Source of the DNA: Trinickia fusca
GTDB lineage: Bacteria; Pseudomonadota; Gammaproteobacteria; Burkholderiales; Burkholderiaceae
Direction of reading: 5' to 3'
Length of the DNA: 64,000 bases
Assembly: GCF_003628145.1 (NCBI RefSeq)
Contig: NZ_RBZV01000003.1
Coordinates: 248,001-312,000, forward strand
Part shown: positions 21,368-33,244 of the stretch, in pieces
Layout of the letters: each line of letters begins with the position of its first letter
How positions within the stretch are numbered: the stretch's first letter is position 1
Notes under the pieces: model-generated
Told to the model about the DNA's origin: nothing
Seen by the model: the letters and a program-made list of their open reading frames with translations, nothing else
Database searches by the model: none
Position numbers and translations under genes: made by a program

Positions 21368-22276
21368 ATGCGCATTGTTCTGATCACCGGCATTTCCGGC
21401 TCCGGCAAGTCTGTTGCGTTGAACGCGCTCGCCGACGCAGGCTACTACTGCGTCGACAATCTGCCGCCGCGGTTTCTGCCTGCGCTCGCCCAATATCTGT
21501 CGCGCGGCGAAGAGGGTCACGAACGCCTCGCGGTCGCCATCGACGCGCGCTCGAGCGCCTCGCTCGACGAAATGCCCAGCATCATCCACGACCTGACGAG
21601 CGAACATAACGTCCGCGTGCTGTTCCTCAACGCGAGCACGCAATCGCTGATCCAGCGCTTTTCCGAAACGCGCCGCCGCCATCCACTGTCGGGCTCGCCG
21701 GTGCACGATGCCGATGTGGGCCTGCTCGCGTCGCTTGAAGAAGCGATCGAGCGCGAGCGCGAACTCGTCGCCCCGCTGGCCGAGTTCGGTCACCAGATCG
21801 ACACGAGCAACCTGCGCGCAAACGTGCTGCGCGCCTGGGTGCGTCGCTTCATCGAAGAAGAGCGCGAAGGGCTGATGCTGATGTTCGAATCGTTCGGCTT
21901 CAAACGCGGCCTGCCGCTCGACGCCGACTTCGTATTCGACGTGCGCGCGTTGCCGAATCCGTACTACGACCATCGCCTGCGTCCGCTGACCGGGCGCGAC
22001 CTGCCCGTCATCGAATTTCTCGATGCGTTGCCGGTCGTGCATGAAATGATCGACGACATTTATTCGTTCGTGCTGAAGTGGCTGCCGCGGTTCCGCGACG
22101 ACAACCGCAGCTACCTGACGGTTGCGATCGGATGCACGGGCGGGCAGCACCGCTCGGTCTTCATCGCCGAGACGCTTGCCGCGCGTCTCGCGCGCGAAGC
22201 GACAGTTATCGTGCGGCACCGGGACGCGCCGATCGAAATCGACGATTCCTCACGACTGGTAGCGTCAGTGGCTTAA
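21368..22276 (+). CDS. rapZ: RNase adapter protein RapZ
   Basis: RapZ binds nucleotides, and in enterics binds small RNAs that control glucosamine-6-phosphate synthase by presenting them to RNase E. The 302-residue protein has Walker A GISGSGKS at residues 8-15 and the family segments DNLPPRFLP and [10 protein letters not shown]. The start MRIVLITG at 21368 is the standard N-terminus. Whether the enteric GlmZ/GlmY circuit exists here is unknown, and no such RNA was seen. Confidence 0.95.
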   Translation: MRIVLITGISGSGKSVALNALADAGYYCVDNLPPRFLPALAQYLSRGEEGHERLAVAIDARSSASLDEMPSIIHDLTSEHNVRVLFLNASTQSLIQRFSETRRRHPLSGSPVHDADVGLLASLEEAIERERELVAPLAEFGHQIDTSNLRANVLRAWVRRFIEEEREGLMLMFESFGFKRGLPLDADFVFDVRALPNPYYDHRLRPLTGRDLPVIEFLDALPVVHEMIDDIYSFVLKWLPRFRDDNRSYLTVAIGCTGGQHRSVFIAETLAARLAREATVIVRHRDAPIEIDDSSRLVASVA

Positions 22277-22319
22277 TCCCGCCGCACATGCATGCGCGGC
22301 ACATTTCAAGCGTTGCGCC

Positions 22320-22955
22320 ATGTCCTCTACCCCTGCCGTCTACGCCGATCTGCCGCTCTTCCCACTGCACGCGGTGCTGTTCCCCGATGGCCTGTTGCCC
22401 CTGAAGATCTTCGAAGCGCGCTACCTCGACATGGCGCGCGCCTGTCTGCGCGAGAACACGCCGTTCGGCGTGTGTCTGCTCAAGAGCGGCGCGGAAGTCG
22501 CACAGCCTGACGAGCCGGCCGTGCCGGAAAGCGTGGGCTGCCTGGCGCAGATCGAGGAATGCGACGTCGACGCCTACGGCATGCTGCGCGTCTGCGCCCG
22601 CGGCACGCGGCGATTCAGGCTGCTGTCGCACCGTACGGAGCCGGGCGGCCTGCTCGTCGGCATGGCCGAGCCCGTGCCCGACGACATCCCGCTCGAAGGC
22701 ACCGACGCGCTCGCCAAATTCGGGGCGTGCGCCGAAGTACTCGAACGCATCATCGAAACGATTCGCGAGCGCGATGCGGCGAGCCTGCCGTTCGCCGAGC
22801 CGTTTCGCTTCGACGATCCGACGTGGGTGTCGAACCGTCTGTCCGAGGTGCTGCAGATTCCGCTACGCACACGGCAAAAGCTGATGGAGCTGGCCGATGC
22901 GGGCGTGCGCATCGACGCCGTGCATCACTACATGCAGCAGCATCAGTTGCTTTGA
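22320..22955 (+). CDS. LON peptidase N-terminal substrate-binding domain protein
   Basis: The 211-residue product matches a stand-alone Lon N-terminal (LAN/PUA-like) domain, with LPLFPLHAVLFPDGLLPLKIFEARY at the start. It lacks the ATPase and protease parts of Lon, as is normal for this family. The role is unproven; a substrate-recognition or adaptor function is inferred. It lies 43 bp after rapZ and converges with mutY, with 15 bp between the stops. Confidence 0.88.
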   Translation: MSSTPAVYADLPLFPLHAVLFPDGLLPLKIFEARYLDMARACLRENTPFGVCLLKSGAEVAQPDEPAVPESVGCLAQIEECDVDAYGMLRVCARGTRRFRLLSHRTEPGGLLVGMAEPVPDDIPLEGTDALAKFGACAEVLERIIETIRERDAASLPFAEPFRFDDPTWVSNRLSEVLQIPLRTRQKLMELADAGVRIDAVHHYMQQHQLL

Positions 22956-22970
22956 CGTCGCGAGCACGCG

Positions 22971-24077
22971 CTACAGCAACGAACCCTTGAGCGCGTCGAG
23001 CAACTTGCGCACCGGCGCGGGCACCCCGTACGCCTCGATCTCGCCAAGCGGCACCCAGGCCGTCTCTTCATCGCGCGCATCGCAGGCTGCCACCGCACCG
23101 CCCCCGAATTCGACGACGCGCGGCTCGATGTCGAGCTTGAAGTGCGTGAACGTATGAGTGAGCGGTGCGAGCCGCTCGGGCTCGGCCGTCGCCCCCCATT
23201 GTCTGGCGCGCGTCGCGAGCGCCGCTTCGTCGGCGGCTTCGGGCAAGCTCCAGAGTCCGCCCCAGATGCCCGATGGCGGTCGACGCTCGAGCAGCACCGA
23301 TGCGCCGTCGCGCAATACGAGCATCCACGTGCGACGCGTCGGCACCGCCTTCTTCGGGCGCGCACCCGGCAACTCGCGTTGCCGGCCCGTTGCGTGGGCG
23401 ACGCAATCGCCGGCAAACGGGCAACGCGCGCATTCGGGCTTGCCCCGCACGCAGAGCGTGGCGCCCAGATCCATGAGACCTTGCGTGTAGGCACTGACGT
23501 CCGCGTCGGTGGCCTCGGTCGGCAACAGCGTTTCGGCGAGCACCCACATCGCGTTCTCGACGCGCTTTTCGCCGGGAAATCCTTCGATGCCGAATACGCG
23601 CGCGAGCACGCGCTTGACGTTGCCATCGAGAATCGTCGCGCGCGCACCGAATGCGAACGAGGCGATCGCCGCCGCCGTCGACCGGCCGATACCGGGCAGT
23701 TCGGCCAGCTCGTCGGCCGATGCCGGAAATGCACCGCCGTGCTGCTCGACGACAGCCTGCGCGCAACGATGCAGATTGCGCGCGCGCGAGTAGTAGCCGA
23801 GTCCGGCCCACAACGCCATCACATCGTCGATCGGTGCTGCGGCGAGCGCGCCGACATCGGGAAAACGCGCGAGAAACTTCGCGTAATAGGGAATGACGGT
23901 CGAGACTTGCGTTTGCTGCAGCATGATCTCGGACAGCCAGATGCGGTAGGGATCGCGCGTGTTCTGCCAGGGCAGATCATGGCGGCCGTGCTGACGCTGC
24001 CAGGCGATGAGCCGCTCGGCGAACGCGGCCTGCAGCGGCGAGCCGGGCGTACCCGGCGAAGTCGAAAGAGCGGACAT
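22971..24077 (-). CDS. mutY: Adenine DNA glycosylase
   Basis: MutY removes adenine mispaired with 8-oxoguanine. The 368-residue product has the HhH-GPD fold with catalytic Glu50 (WLSEIMLQQTQ), the helix-hairpin-helix ELPGIGRSTAAAI and catalytic Asp151 (DGNVKRVLAR). The [4Fe-4S] cysteines are at 209, 216, 219 and 225 in C-x6-C-x2-C-x5-C spacing. A C-terminal Nudix-like domain that reads the 8-oxoG is present from about residue 245. The gene lies 21 bp after mutM on the same strand, so the oxidised-guanine repair pair is an operon. Confidence 0.97.
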   Translation of the reverse strand: MSALSTSPGTPGSPLQAAFAERLIAWQRQHGRHDLPWQNTRDPYRIWLSEIMLQQTQVSTVIPYYAKFLARFPDVGALAAAPIDDVMALWAGLGYYSRARNLHRCAQAVVEQHGGAFPASADELAELPGIGRSTAAAIASFAFGARATILDGNVKRVLARVFGIEGFPGEKRVENAMWVLAETLLPTEATDADVSAYTQGLMDLGATLCVRGKPECARCPFAGDCVAHATGRQRELPGARPKKAVPTRRTWMLVLRDGASVLLERRPPSGIWGGLWSLPEAADEAALATRARQWGATAEPERLAPLTHTFTHFKLDIEPRVVEFGGGAVAACDARDEETAWVPLGEIEAYGVPAPVRKLLDALKGSLL

Positions 24078-24098
24078 GAAAGGGGATAAGCGAAACGA

Positions 24099-24926
24099 TC
24101 AGCGCTGACAGTGCGCGCAGAAATAGGTCGAGCGCTGGCCTTGCACGATTTGCCGGATCGGCGTGCCGCACACGCGGCACGGCGCGCCCGCGCGATCGTA
24201 GACGAAGCACTCGAGTTGGAAATAGCCGCTCGAGCCGTCACTGCCGACGAAATCGCGCAGCGTGCTGCCACCGCGCTCGATCGCGGCCGCCAGCGTCGCG
24301 CGCACGGCTTGCGCAAGTCGTTCGCAGCGGGGCAGAGACAGGCGCCCCGCCGCGGTCGTCGGCCGGATGCCGGCGCGAAAGAGGCTCTCGGATGCATAGA
24401 TGTTGCCGACGCCGACGACGATATTGCCCGCCAGCAGCGCCTGCTTGATCGACACCTTGCGCCCGCGCGTGCGCCGATAGATGAGCTCGCCCGAAAATTC
24501 GTCGCCGAACGGCTCGACGCCCAGCCCGGCAAGCAGCGGATGCGCATGGATGTCGCCGGCCTCGCGCGGATGCCACAGCACCGCCCCGAACCGGCGCGGA
24601 TCGCGGTAGCGCAGAACGAATTCGTCGAAGATCCAGTCGATGTGATCGTGCTTGGCCGGCGCCGTGAGCTCGGCCTGGCGCATCACGCGCAACGTCCCGG
24701 TCATGCCCAGATGCACGATGAACCACCCGGCCGCCACCTCGAACAGCAGATATTTGCCGCGCCGCTCGACGGCCAGCACCTCCTGCCGTGCGAGCGTGCG
24801 CGCGAGGTCGGCCGGCACGGGCCAGCGCAGCGCCGGCGTGCGCACGTCGACGCGCTCGACGCGGCGCCCGCGCACATACGGCTCGATACCGCGCCGGGTA
24901 ACTTCAACTTCTGGCAGCTCAGGCAT
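24099..24926 (-). CDS. mutM: Formamidopyrimidine-DNA glycosylase
   Basis: MutM excises 8-oxoguanine and ring-opened purines and cleaves the strand. The 275-residue protein starts MPELPEVEV, in which the Pro after Met is the nucleophile, and keeps the catalytic Glu. It has the H2TH region [17 protein letters not shown] and ends in a zinc finger (C-x2-C ... C-x2-C: CRVCGTP ... CAHC). The start is fixed by the obligatory MPELPE; the longer frame upstream is non-coding. It is divergent from the TPR gene. Confidence 0.97.
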   Translation of the reverse strand: MPELPEVEVTRRGIEPYVRGRRVERVDVRTPALRWPVPADLARTLARQEVLAVERRGKYLLFEVAAGWFIVHLGMTGTLRVMRQAELTAPAKHDHIDWIFDEFVLRYRDPRRFGAVLWHPREAGDIHAHPLLAGLGVEPFGDEFSGELIYRRTRGRKVSIKQALLAGNIVVGVGNIYASESLFRAGIRPTTAAGRLSLPRCERLAQAVRATLAAAIERGGSTLRDFVGSDGSSGYFQLECFVYDRAGAPCRVCGTPIRQIVQGQRSTYFCAHCQR

Positions 24927-25023
24927 GTCTAACGGTTCAAAATGGGTGTGTAACTTGCGTGGTCGAATCTGCGTGTATTGTAGCGAGCGCGTTACAATCG
25001 ACCGAAACCTCGAACGGATTTCC

Positions 25024-26859
25024 ATGATTTTGTCCTTGAAGCAGCTCTCGAAGCGCCCGGGCGACGCACGCGCCGCAAGGCGCATGGCACCGATCGGCCG
25101 TATCGCCGCCGCCGCGCTTTGCGTGTGGACGCTTGCCGCCTTTCCTGCCCACGCGCAGGACCCCTCCTCGTCAGACGACAACTCGAGCGCCAACGATCTG
25201 TTTGCGCCCACGTTGCCGCAAGAGCAAAAGGACCTGCCGAATGTCCCGCTGACGAGTCAGATCGTCTTCCAGGTGCTCGCGGCCGAAGTCGCGCTTCAGC
25301 GCGATCAGCCCGCGCCGGCGTATCAGACCTACCTCGCACTCGCGCGCGACACGCGTGATCCGCGTATGGCGCAGCGCGCCGCCGAGATCGCGATTGCGGC
25401 GCAGAGCCCGTCCGATGCGCTGACGGCCGCGCAACTGTGGCAGCAATACGCCCCCGATTCCGAGCGCGCCGCGCAGCTCGATGCCTCGCTGCTCGTGCTG
25501 TCCGGCAAGCCTGAAGAAGCCGAGCCGCTGCTTGCGCGCGAACTCGCGAAGGTGCCGACGGAGAACCGCGGCGCCTCGCTGCTCTCGTTGCAAGTGCTGC
25601 TCTCGCGCGGCCCGAACCACGCAGGCGGCCTGCATGTGCTGCAAGATCTGCTCAAGAACGATCTCGATCGCCCCGAGGCACTGCTTGCGCTCGGCCGTCA
25701 GCAATTGCTCGTCGACGATCATGCCGGCGCGAAGACCTCGCTCGAGCGCGCGCTGAAGATCAAGCCCGACTACTTGCCGGCCGCGCTCGCGCTCGCGCAG
25801 ATGGGGCCGACCGAGCGGGACGAAGGCATTGCCTCGTTCGAGTCGTACGTGAAGCAGAACCCGAAGTCGCGCGATGCGCGACTCGCGCTGGCGCAGCTGT
25901 ATCTGTCGAGCGATCGGCTCGACGATGCGCAAAGGCAGTTCGAGGCGATGCGCGCGATGGACGCGCACGACCCGATGCCGCTGATGGCGCTCGGTCTGCT
26001 TAAGGTCCAGGAAAAGCAGTACGACGCCGCGCAGAAGTATCTGACGCAATACGCCGACCTCACCGAAAAGACGCCCGGTGCCGATGCGGGCCAGGCCTAC
26101 ATCTATCTCGCGCAGCTGGCGCTCGAGCAGAAGAACGACGCGCAAGCGGCGAAGTGGCTCGATCGCGTAACGCCGTCGAGCGCGCAGTACGTGGCTGCGC
26201 GCGTGACCCGCGCCCAGTTGCTCGCCAAGGACGGCAAGACCGACGACGCGCGCAATCTGCTGTCGGGCCTGGACACGTCGGACCCGCGCGAACAGGCGCT
26301 GATCGCACGCACCGATGCGGCGATCCTGTTCGACGCGCAGCGCTACCCCGAGGCCGAAAAGCGTCTCGCGCAAGCGGCGCAGTCGTTCGGGAACGATCCC
26401 GAGATCCTCTACGACTACGCGATGGCCGCCGAGAAGAACGGCCACTACGACGTGATGGAGGACAAGCTGCGCGAGCTCATCAAGCAGCAACCCGACAACC
26501 CGCAGGCCTACAACGCGCTCGGCTATTCGCTCGCCGATCGCAATCAGCATCTCGACGAAGCGGAGAAGCTGATCGAGAAGGCTTCGTCGCTCGCACCGAA
26601 CGACGCGTTCATCATGGACAGCCTGGGCTGGGTCAAGTATCGGCAAGGCAACACGAGCGACGCGGCGAAGCTGCTGCGGCGCGCGTACGATCTGCAACCG
26701 AACGCGGAAATCGGCGCGCATCTCGGTGAAGTGCTGTGGAAGAGCGGGGATCAGGCGCATGCGCTCGCCGCGTGGCGCGACGCGCACAAGCTCGAGCCGC
26801 ATAACGACACGCTCGTGAAAACGCTCAAGCGCTTCCAAGTCAACGGCAACGATCTCTGA
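25024..26859 (+). CDS. Periplasmic or outer-membrane-associated TPR protein
   Basis: The 611-residue protein has a twin-Arg-containing N-terminus and a signal peptide ending near FPAHAQDP (about residue 45). About twelve tetratricopeptide-like repeats fill the rest, the clearest being [20 protein letters not shown] and NAYLALGY-type units near residue 500. It is a protein-interaction scaffold; the partner is unknown. Its stop overlaps the lolB start (TGATG), so the two are coupled, which hints at an envelope role. A TACAAT hexamer at 24993-24998 is a possible -10. Confidence 0.88.
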   Translation: MILSLKQLSKRPGDARAARRMAPIGRIAAAALCVWTLAAFPAHAQDPSSSDDNSSANDLFAPTLPQEQKDLPNVPLTSQIVFQVLAAEVALQRDQPAPAYQTYLALARDTRDPRMAQRAAEIAIAAQSPSDALTAAQLWQQYAPDSERAAQLDASLLVLSGKPEEAEPLLARELAKVPTENRGASLLSLQVLLSRGPNHAGGLHVLQDLLKNDLDRPEALLALGRQQLLVDDHAGAKTSLERALKIKPDYLPAALALAQMGPTERDEGIASFESYVKQNPKSRDARLALAQLYLSSDRLDDAQRQFEAMRAMDAHDPMPLMALGLLKVQEKQYDAAQKYLTQYADLTEKTPGADAGQAYIYLAQLALEQKNDAQAAKWLDRVTPSSAQYVAARVTRAQLLAKDGKTDDARNLLSGLDTSDPREQALIARTDAAILFDAQRYPEAEKRLAQAAQSFGNDPEILYDYAMAAEKNGHYDVMEDKLRELIKQQPDNPQAYNALGYSLADRNQHLDEAEKLIEKASSLAPNDAFIMDSLGWVKYRQGNTSDAAKLLRRAYDLQPNAEIGAHLGEVLWKSGDQAHALAAWRDAHKLEPHNDTLVKTLKRFQVNGNDL

Positions 26860-27485
26860 TGCACATTCTGTCTTTGCCCGCTGTGCGCCGCGTGCGCACA
26901 GCGTCTCTGGCGGCGGCGCTGCTGGCCGCCACACTCGCAGGCTGTTCGTCGGTACCGACGCACGGGCCGTCCACCTCGAATGCCGCCACGGCACTCGCCA
27001 CGCAGACCAGCCGCGCCTATCACGGCCGCTTCGCGGTGCGCTACGTGGACCAGAACGGCCAGACACGCAACGCGTACGGCAACTTCGATTGGCAGGAGCA
27101 AGGCGACACCGTCACGCTGCAGCTGCTCAATCCGCTCGGCCAGACGCTCGCGATCGTCACGTCTTCACCGTCCGCCGCCACGCTCGAGCTGCCTAACCGC
27201 CAGCCGGTCACGGCCGACAACGTGAGTTCGCTGATGCAAAGCACGCTCGGGTTCGCGCTGCCCGTCGAAGGGCTGCGTTACTGGTTGAAGCCGTCGCCGG
27301 CGCCGACCTCGCACGCGAAAACGATCGTCGACCCACAGCAGGACACACAGCTGAAAGAAATCGATCAGGATGGCTGGACGATTCAATACCTGGCCTACGC
27401 GGATGCGCCGGGCACGGGCGTCAAACGCGTGAACCTCACGCGATACCAGCCGCCGCTCGACATCAAGCTCGTCCTGGATCGCTAG
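26859..27485 (+). CDS. lolB: Outer-membrane lipoprotein receptor LolB
   Basis: LolB receives lipoproteins from LolA and inserts them in the outer membrane. The 208-residue product has a lipoprotein signal with lipobox LAGC, the lipidated Cys being residue 29. A single LolB beta-barrel half follows, including [21 protein letters not shown]. It overlaps the TPR gene by one base and precedes ispE by 29 bp, the usual betaproteobacterial order. Confidence 0.93.
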   Translation: MHILSLPAVRRVRTASLAAALLAATLAGCSSVPTHGPSTSNAATALATQTSRAYHGRFAVRYVDQNGQTRNAYGNFDWQEQGDTVTLQLLNPLGQTLAIVTSSPSAATLELPNRQPVTADNVSSLMQSTLGFALPVEGLRYWLKPSPAPTSHAKTIVDPQQDTQLKEIDQDGWTIQYLAYADAPGTGVKRVNLTRYQPPLDIKLVLDR

Positions 27486-27514
27486 GCGCGCGCTGCGTCA
27501 CTGTCACTTCAAGC

Positions 27515-28396
27515 ATGATCGAAACACACGACTCCCTGCGCGCGTGCCCAGCACCCGCGAAACTCAATCTGTTCCTGCACATCACGGGCCGCCGGTCCGA
27601 CGGCTATCACATGTTGCAGTCGGTCTTCCAATTGCTCGATTGGGGCGACACGCTGCACTTCGCGCTGCGCGAGGACGGCCAGATCCGCCGCAAGACCGAC
27701 GTCCCGGGCGTGGCTGAGCAAAGCGACCTCGTCGTACGCGCCGCGTCGCTGTTGAAGGCGCACACGGGCACGAAGTGCGGGGTCGACATCGAGATCGACA
27801 AACGCCTGCCGATGGGCGCGGGCCTGGGCGGCGGCAGCTCCGACGCGGCGACGACGCTGCTTGCGCTGAACCGGCTCTGGAAGCTCGGTTTGCCGCGCGA
27901 AACGTTGCAGGCGCTGGGCTTGCAGCTCGGCGCCGACGTCCCTTTCTTCATTTTTGGGAAAAATGCGTTCGCACAGGGTGTCGGAGAAGCGCTGGAGGCT
28001 GTACAATTGCCGCCGCGCTGCTTTTTGGTGGTGACACCAGAAGCTCACGTCCCGACGGTCGAGATTTTTTCCGATAAGTTGTTGACAAGAGATTCAAAGC
28101 CCGTCACAATTACGGACTTTCTTGCACAACAAAGCTGCGACGCAAGATGGCCTGAAAGTTTTGGCCGGAATGACATGCAGCCCGTTGTCGTGGGAAAATA
28201 CGCGGAAGTTGCGCAGGTGCTGAAGTGGTTTGAAAACATCGCACCCGCGCGGATGACCGGATCGGGATCAAGCGTTTTTGCAGCGTTCTCGACCATCGGT
28301 GAAGCGGAAGCGGCGCAAGCCAAACTGCCTGCCGGCTGGAAGAGCGCAGTAGCGCCGAGTCTGGATACGCATCCACTCTTCGCTTTCGCGGCATAG
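27515..28396 (+). CDS. ispE: 4-diphosphocytidyl-2-C-methyl-D-erythritol kinase
   Basis: IspE phosphorylates CDP-ME in the MEP isoprenoid pathway. The 293-residue GHMP kinase shows [16 protein letters not shown] at the N-terminus, the ATP loop [14 protein letters not shown] (residues 99-112) and the C-terminal GSGSSVFA motif. The last third, from about 28045 to 28290, uses visibly AT-richer codons than the rest and contains a good sigma-70-like promoter reading toward tRNA-Gln and prs. Confidence 0.96.
   Translation: MIETHDSLRACPAPAKLNLFLHITGRRSDGYHMLQSVFQLLDWGDTLHFALREDGQIRRKTDVPGVAEQSDLVVRAASLLKAHTGTKCGVDIEIDKRLPMGAGLGGGSSDAATTLLALNRLWKLGLPRETLQALGLQLGADVPFFIFGKNAFAQGVGEALEAVQLPPRCFLVVTPEAHVPTVEIFSDKLLTRDSKPVTITDFLAQQSCDARWPESFGRNDMQPVVVGKYAEVAQVLKWFENIAPARMTGSGSSVFAAFSTIGEAEAAQAKLPAGWKSAVAPSLDTHPLFAFAA
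28082..28110 (+). promoter_or_regulatory. Promoter inside ispE, reading to tRNA-Gln and prs
   Basis: TTGACA (28082-28087), a 17-bp spacer and CACAAT (28105-28110) make the best-spaced sigma-70 pair nearby. It lies in the AT-richer part of ispE, about 340 bp before the tRNA. Confidence 0.45.
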
Positions 28397-28449
28397 GTTT
28401 CGCCTCATCGGGAATGTCCCGCACGCCCGATGAAGCTCAAAGTTAGTGT

Positions 28450-28526
28450 AGGGGAGTCGCCAAGTTGGTTAAGGCACCGGATTTTGATTCCGGCATTCGA
28501 GGGTTCGAGTCCTTCCTCCCCTGCCA
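28450..28526 (+). tRNA. tRNA-Gln (anticodon TTG)
   Basis: A complete 77-nt cloverleaf folds. The acceptor is AGGGGAG with CTCCCCT. The anticodon stem CCGGA/TCCGG holds loop TTTTGAT, giving anticodon TTG. The T arm is GAGGG-TTCGAGT-CCTTC, the discriminator is G, and CCA is encoded. It lies between ispE and prs, the usual Burkholderiales position. Confidence 0.97.
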
Positions 28527-28565
28527 AAAATTCCCGCAGTCCCCGCCTCCCGCAGCAGGTGCATG

Positions 28566-29522
28566 ATGAGCAGCCATGACGGCCTGATGGTGTTTACTGG
28601 CAACGCTAATCCGGCGCTTGCTCAGGAAGTCGTCAAGATCCTCGGTATCCCCCTCGGTAAAGCAATGGTCAGCCGTTTCTCCGACGGCGAGATCCAGGTC
28701 GAGATTCAGGAAAACGTGCGCGGCAAGGACGTCTTCGTCCTCCAGTCCACGTGCGCGCCGACCAACGACAACCTGATGGAACTCATGATCATGGTCGATG
28801 CGCTCAAACGAGCGTCGGCCGGCCGGATCACTGCAGCCATCCCCTACTTCGGTTATGCCCGTCAAGATCGTCGTCCGCGCTCGGCGCGTGTGGCAATCTC
28901 GGCGAAGGTCGTGGCCAACATGCTGGAAATCGCCGGTGTCGAGCGGATCATCACGATGGATCTGCACGCCGACCAGATTCAAGGCTTCTTCGATATCCCC
29001 GTCGACAACATCTACGCGACGCCCGTGCTGCTCGGCGATCTGCGCAAGCAGAACTACGAGAACCTGCTCGTCGTGTCTCCCGATGTCGGCGGTGTCGTGC
29101 GTGCGCGTGCCCTCGCCAAGCAGCTCAACTGCGATCTGGCGATCATCGACAAGCGCCGTCCGAAGGCGAACGTCGCTGAAGTGATGAACATCATCGGTGA
29201 AGTCGAAGGCCGCACCTGCGTGATCATGGACGACATGGTCGATACGGCCGGCACGCTGTGCAAGGCTGCGCAAGTGTTGAAGGAACGTGGCGCCAAGCAA
29301 GTCGTCGCCTACGCGACGCACCCGGTTCTCTCGGGTGGCGCGGGCGAGCGCGTTGCCGGTTCGGCGCTCGACGAACTCGTCGTGACCGACACGATTCCGC
29401 TCAACGACGAAGCGCGCTCGTGCGCGAAGGTTCGTTCGCTGTCGTGCGCGGGCCTGCTTGCCGAGACGTTCTCGCGCATTCGCCGCGGCGACTCGGTGAT
29501 GTCGCTGTTCGCGGAAAGCTGA
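28566..29522 (+). CDS. prs: Ribose-phosphate pyrophosphokinase
   Basis: Prs makes PRPP from ribose 5-phosphate and ATP for nucleotide, His and Trp synthesis. The 318-residue protein starts [16 protein letters not shown]. It has the ATP-loop region [16 protein letters not shown], the metal-binding [11 protein letters not shown] and the PRPP loop [13 protein letters not shown]. Two ATGs in tandem (28563 and 28566) are possible; the second has the better spacing to AGCAGG and the more usual family start. Confidence 0.97.
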   Translation: MSSHDGLMVFTGNANPALAQEVVKILGIPLGKAMVSRFSDGEIQVEIQENVRGKDVFVLQSTCAPTNDNLMELMIMVDALKRASAGRITAAIPYFGYARQDRRPRSARVAISAKVVANMLEIAGVERIITMDLHADQIQGFFDIPVDNIYATPVLLGDLRKQNYENLLVVSPDVGGVVRARALAKQLNCDLAIIDKRRPKANVAEVMNIIGEVEGRTCVIMDDMVDTAGTLCKAAQVLKERGAKQVVAYATHPVLSGGAGERVAGSALDELVVTDTIPLNDEARSCAKVRSLSCAGLLAETFSRIRRGDSVMSLFAES

Positions 29523-29543
29523 GCCAAGCATCAAGATTGACGG

Positions 29544-29609
29544 AAGGCGCTGCACATTGCGGCGCCTTTCGCTTGTAGGGCGCGTTTTTCACGAAACGCG
29601 CCGTTTTGT
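29544..29609 (+). terminator. Tandem hairpins between prs and rplY
   Basis: A first stem AAGGCGC/GCGCCTT (29544-29550 and 29562-29568) is followed by a stronger one. The second is GGCGCGTTT (29579-29587) with AAACGCGCC (29594-29602), then GTTTTGTT. The second is the likely terminator of prs. Confidence 0.7.
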
Positions 29610-29699
29610 TAGGAGCCTACGAACGCTGCGTCAGCATTGATGCAACGAAACAAGGCTCCGTTTTACTGCCTGGTCGCGGGCAGTCCATGGAGATTGAAT

Positions 29700-30308
29700 A
29701 TGAAAGTAGTCGCTTTCGAGCGTAGCCTGCAAGGTACGGGTGCGAGCCGCCGCCTGCGCATTGCCGGCAAGACCCCGGCTATCGTGTACGGCGCTGGTGC
29801 TGAACCCCAAATGATCGAACTCGATCACAACGCGCTGTGGCACGCCCTGAAGAAGGAAGTGTTCCACTCGTCGATCCTCGACCTCGAGATCGGCGGCAAG
29901 TCGCAGCCGGTGCTCCTGCGCGACGTGCAATACCACCCGTTCCGTCAGCTCGTGCTGCACGTGGACTTCCAGCGCGTCGACCCGAAGAAGAAGCTGCACA
30001 CGAAGATTCCCGTGCACTTCATGAACCAGGAAACGAATCCGGCTGTGAAGCTGCACAGCGCAGTGATCTCGCACGTCGTGACCGAAGTCGAGATCGAGTG
30101 CCTGCCGGCTGACCTGCCCGAATTCGTCGAGCTCGACCTCGCGAAGATCGAAGCCGGTCAATCGCTGCACGCCAAGGACATCACGCTGCCCAAGGGCGTG
30201 TCGCTCGTGGCGCACGTCGAGAGCGAAAACCCGGTCATCGCATCGGCAACGGTGCCGGCTGGCGCAGTGTCGAGCGAAGCCGCTGAAGGCGAAACGCCCG
30301 CAGCATAA
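29700..30308 (+). CDS. rplY: 50S ribosomal protein L25/general stress protein Ctc
   Basis: L25 binds 5S rRNA. The 202-residue product is the long (Ctc/TL5) form. An N-terminal L25 domain ([18 protein letters not shown], with GKTPAIVYG) is followed by a C-terminal beta domain (about 95-185) and an acidic Glu/Ala tail. The start at 29700 is the family-typical MKVVAFERS; the upstream extension is not conserved-looking. It is followed by a terminator and pth, as in many proteobacteria. Confidence 0.95.
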   Translation: MKVVAFERSLQGTGASRRLRIAGKTPAIVYGAGAEPQMIELDHNALWHALKKEVFHSSILDLEIGGKSQPVLLRDVQYHPFRQLVLHVDFQRVDPKKKLHTKIPVHFMNQETNPAVKLHSAVISHVVTEVEIECLPADLPEFVELDLAKIEAGQSLHAKDITLPKGVSLVAHVESENPVIASATVPAGAVSSEAAEGETPAA

Positions 30309-30359
30309 GGATTTCCTAGCGATATCCTCTCGATCCGTTTCGTTGAAGACGGACGACGT

Positions 30360-30393
30360 AACCCGCCGAGCAACTGCCCGGCGGGTTTTTTTT
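30360..30393 (+). terminator. Intrinsic terminator after rplY
   Basis: AACCCGCCG (30360-30368) pairs with CGGCGGGTT (30379-30387), followed by a run of eight T residues overlapping the stem end. It separates rplY from pth. Confidence 0.92.
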
Positions 30394-30418
30394 CGGCTTT
30401 TCGGCTCTTGGAAGAACC

Positions 30419-31021
30419 ATGATCAAGCTGATCGTCGGGCTCGGTAATCCGGGCGCCGAGTACACCGCGACACGTCATAACGCAGGCTTTTGGCTCGTCG
30501 ACCAGCTCGCGCGCGAAGCCGGCGCACAGCTTCGCGACGAGCGGCGCTTCCATGGCTTTTATGCCAAGGCTCGCCTGCATGGCGAGGAAGTGCATCTGCT
30601 CGAGCCGCAGACGTACATGAACCGCTCAGGCCAGTCGGTCGTCGCACTCGCCCATTTCTTCAAGATCCTGCCTGATCAGATTCTCGTCGCGCATGACGAG
30701 CTCGATCTGCCCCCCGGCGCCGTCAAGCTCAAGCTCGGCGGCGGCAGCGGCGGTCACAATGGGCTCAAGGACATTTCGGCGCACCTGTCGTCGCAGCAGT
30801 ATTGGCGGCTGCGCATCGGCATCGGTCATCCCCGCGACCTGATTCCCGAATCGGCGCGTGCGGGTGCCAAGCCCGACGTCGCGAACTTCGTGCTGAAGCC
30901 GCCGCGCAAAGAGGAGCAGGATGTCATCGACGCGGCCATCGAGCGCTCGCTCGTCGTCATGCCGCATGTGGTCAAGGGGGAACTCGAGCGCGCGATGATG
31001 CTGTTGCATCGGAACGCGTGA
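30419..31021 (+). CDS. pth: Peptidyl-tRNA hydrolase
   Basis: Pth frees tRNA from drop-off peptidyl-tRNA. The 200-residue product has [18 protein letters not shown] with catalytic His20, and the family motifs [11 protein letters not shown] and [15 protein letters not shown]. The length is normal. It converges with the ferredoxin gene 47 bp away. Confidence 0.97.
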   Translation: MIKLIVGLGNPGAEYTATRHNAGFWLVDQLAREAGAQLRDERRFHGFYAKARLHGEEVHLLEPQTYMNRSGQSVVALAHFFKILPDQILVAHDELDLPPGAVKLKLGGGSGGHNGLKDISAHLSSQQYWRLRIGIGHPRDLIPESARAGAKPDVANFVLKPPRKEEQDVIDAAIERSLVVMPHVVKGELERAMMLLHRNA

Positions 31022-31068
31022 GGAAGCGGCTCAGGACAGGCTCGGCCGACGGCGGCTGAGCCCGGACC

Positions 31069-32056
<988 letters not shown>

Positions 32057-32563
32057 TCAAGGCTGCGCTGCGGAGCCCTGCCCCATCTGGGCGACTTTGT
32101 CCTTCAGCCACTTCTCGACCGAAGGAAACACGAACTTGCTCACGTCGCCGCCCAGTTGCGCGATTTCGCGCACGATCGTGCCCGAAATGAACTGGTATTG
32201 ATCGGACGGCGTCATGAACATCGTTTCGACGTCGGGCAGCAGATAGCGGTTCATCCCTGCCATCTGAAACTCATATTCGAAGTCGGACACCGCACGCAGG
32301 CCGCGCACGATCACGCGGGCGTTGTTCGCGCGCACGAAATCCTTCAAGAGCCCCTGGAAGCTCATGACCTGCACGTTCGGATAGTGGCCGAGCACTTCCT
32401 GCGCAATGTCGAGCCGCTCCTGCAGCGAAAAGAATGGCTTCTTGTTGCGGCTGTCGGCAACGCCGACAACCAAGGTATCGAAAATGCTCGACGCGCGCCG
32501 AACGAGGTCTTCGTGACCGCGCGTGAGGGGGTCGAACGTACCCGGGTACACGGCGACTACCAT
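32057..32563 (-). CDS. coaD: Phosphopantetheine adenylyltransferase
   Basis: CoaD makes dephospho-CoA from 4'-phosphopantetheine and ATP. The 168-residue protein has the nucleotidyltransferase motif [16 protein letters not shown] (residues 6-21, TxGH-type H) and the ISGTIVREI motif near residue 127. The ATG at 32563 is chosen because AGGAG is 6 nt away; the ATG at 32569 would touch the Shine-Dalgarno. It follows rsmD by 66 bp on the same strand. Confidence 0.97.
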   Translation of the reverse strand: MVVAVYPGTFDPLTRGHEDLVRRASSIFDTLVVGVADSRNKKPFFSLQERLDIAQEVLGHYPNVQVMSFQGLLKDFVRANNARVIVRGLRAVSDFEYEFQMAGMNRYLLPDVETMFMTPSDQYQFISGTIVREIAQLGGDVSKFVFPSVEKWLKDKVAQMGQGSAAQP

Positions 32564-32629
32564 GAGCATCTCCTGTCATTATTCATTTGGAACGCGGGCA
32601 CGCGCAGAAAAGGCACCGCCGGCTGCGCA

Positions 32630-33244
32630 TTATTCATCATTTTCGCGTTGCAGCAAATGGTAATGGACCGCGCCGGCCTTGCCCCGGCGTGCAATCACCC
32701 AACCCGCCAATAGAGGCGCATCGTCTTCGAGCGCCTCGCCCGATTCGACATACAAGAACCCGCCCGGCGCAACCAGCCGCAGCGTCAGTTCGAGCGCGCG
32801 CGCCAGCACGCCATCGCCGAACGGCGGATCGAGAAAGACGACGTCGAACGAACCCGGTGCGAGGTTCTCGGCTAAGCGCAGCGCATCGGCTTCGGCAATT
32901 TCGATCGCGCGCGCGGCCAGGCGTGCCTGATTCTCGCGCAGCTGCCGCGCGGCACGCGCGTTGCGCTCGACCATCACCACGCGCGCCGCGCCGCGCGAGG
33001 CCGCTTCGAAGCCGAGCGCGCCGCTGCCCGCGAACAGATCGAGGCAACGCTGGCCATCGAGCCGTTGCCCGAGCCAGTTGAACAGTGTCTCGCGCACACG
33101 GTCGGGTGTCGGCCGCAGACCTTCGAGATCGAGCACGGGCAATGGCGTGCGTTTCCACTCGCCGCCGATGATGCGGATCGTGTGCGGCCTCGCGCGAGCG
33201 GCCGATGCGCTGCGCGCGTGCGAAACGGAAGAGGAACGGGACAT
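32630..33244 (-). CDS. rsmD: 16S rRNA (guanine966-N2)-methyltransferase
   Basis: RsmD methylates G966 of 16S rRNA. The 204-residue protein has RIIGGEWKRTPLPV, the SAM motif CLDLFAGSGALGFEA and the catalytic DPPFG (FLDPPFGDG). The start MSRSSSVSHARS at 33244 is taken because the longer frame is low-complexity. It is divergent from ftsY and pairs with coaD, the conserved order. Confidence 0.95.
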   Translation of the reverse strand: MSRSSSVSHARSASAARARPHTIRIIGGEWKRTPLPVLDLEGLRPTPDRVRETLFNWLGQRLDGQRCLDLFAGSGALGFEAASRGAARVVMVERNARAARQLRENQARLAARAIEIAEADALRLAENLAPGSFDVVFLDPPFGDGVLARALELTLRLVAPGGFLYVESGEALEDDAPLLAGWVIARRGKAGAVHYHLLQRENDE

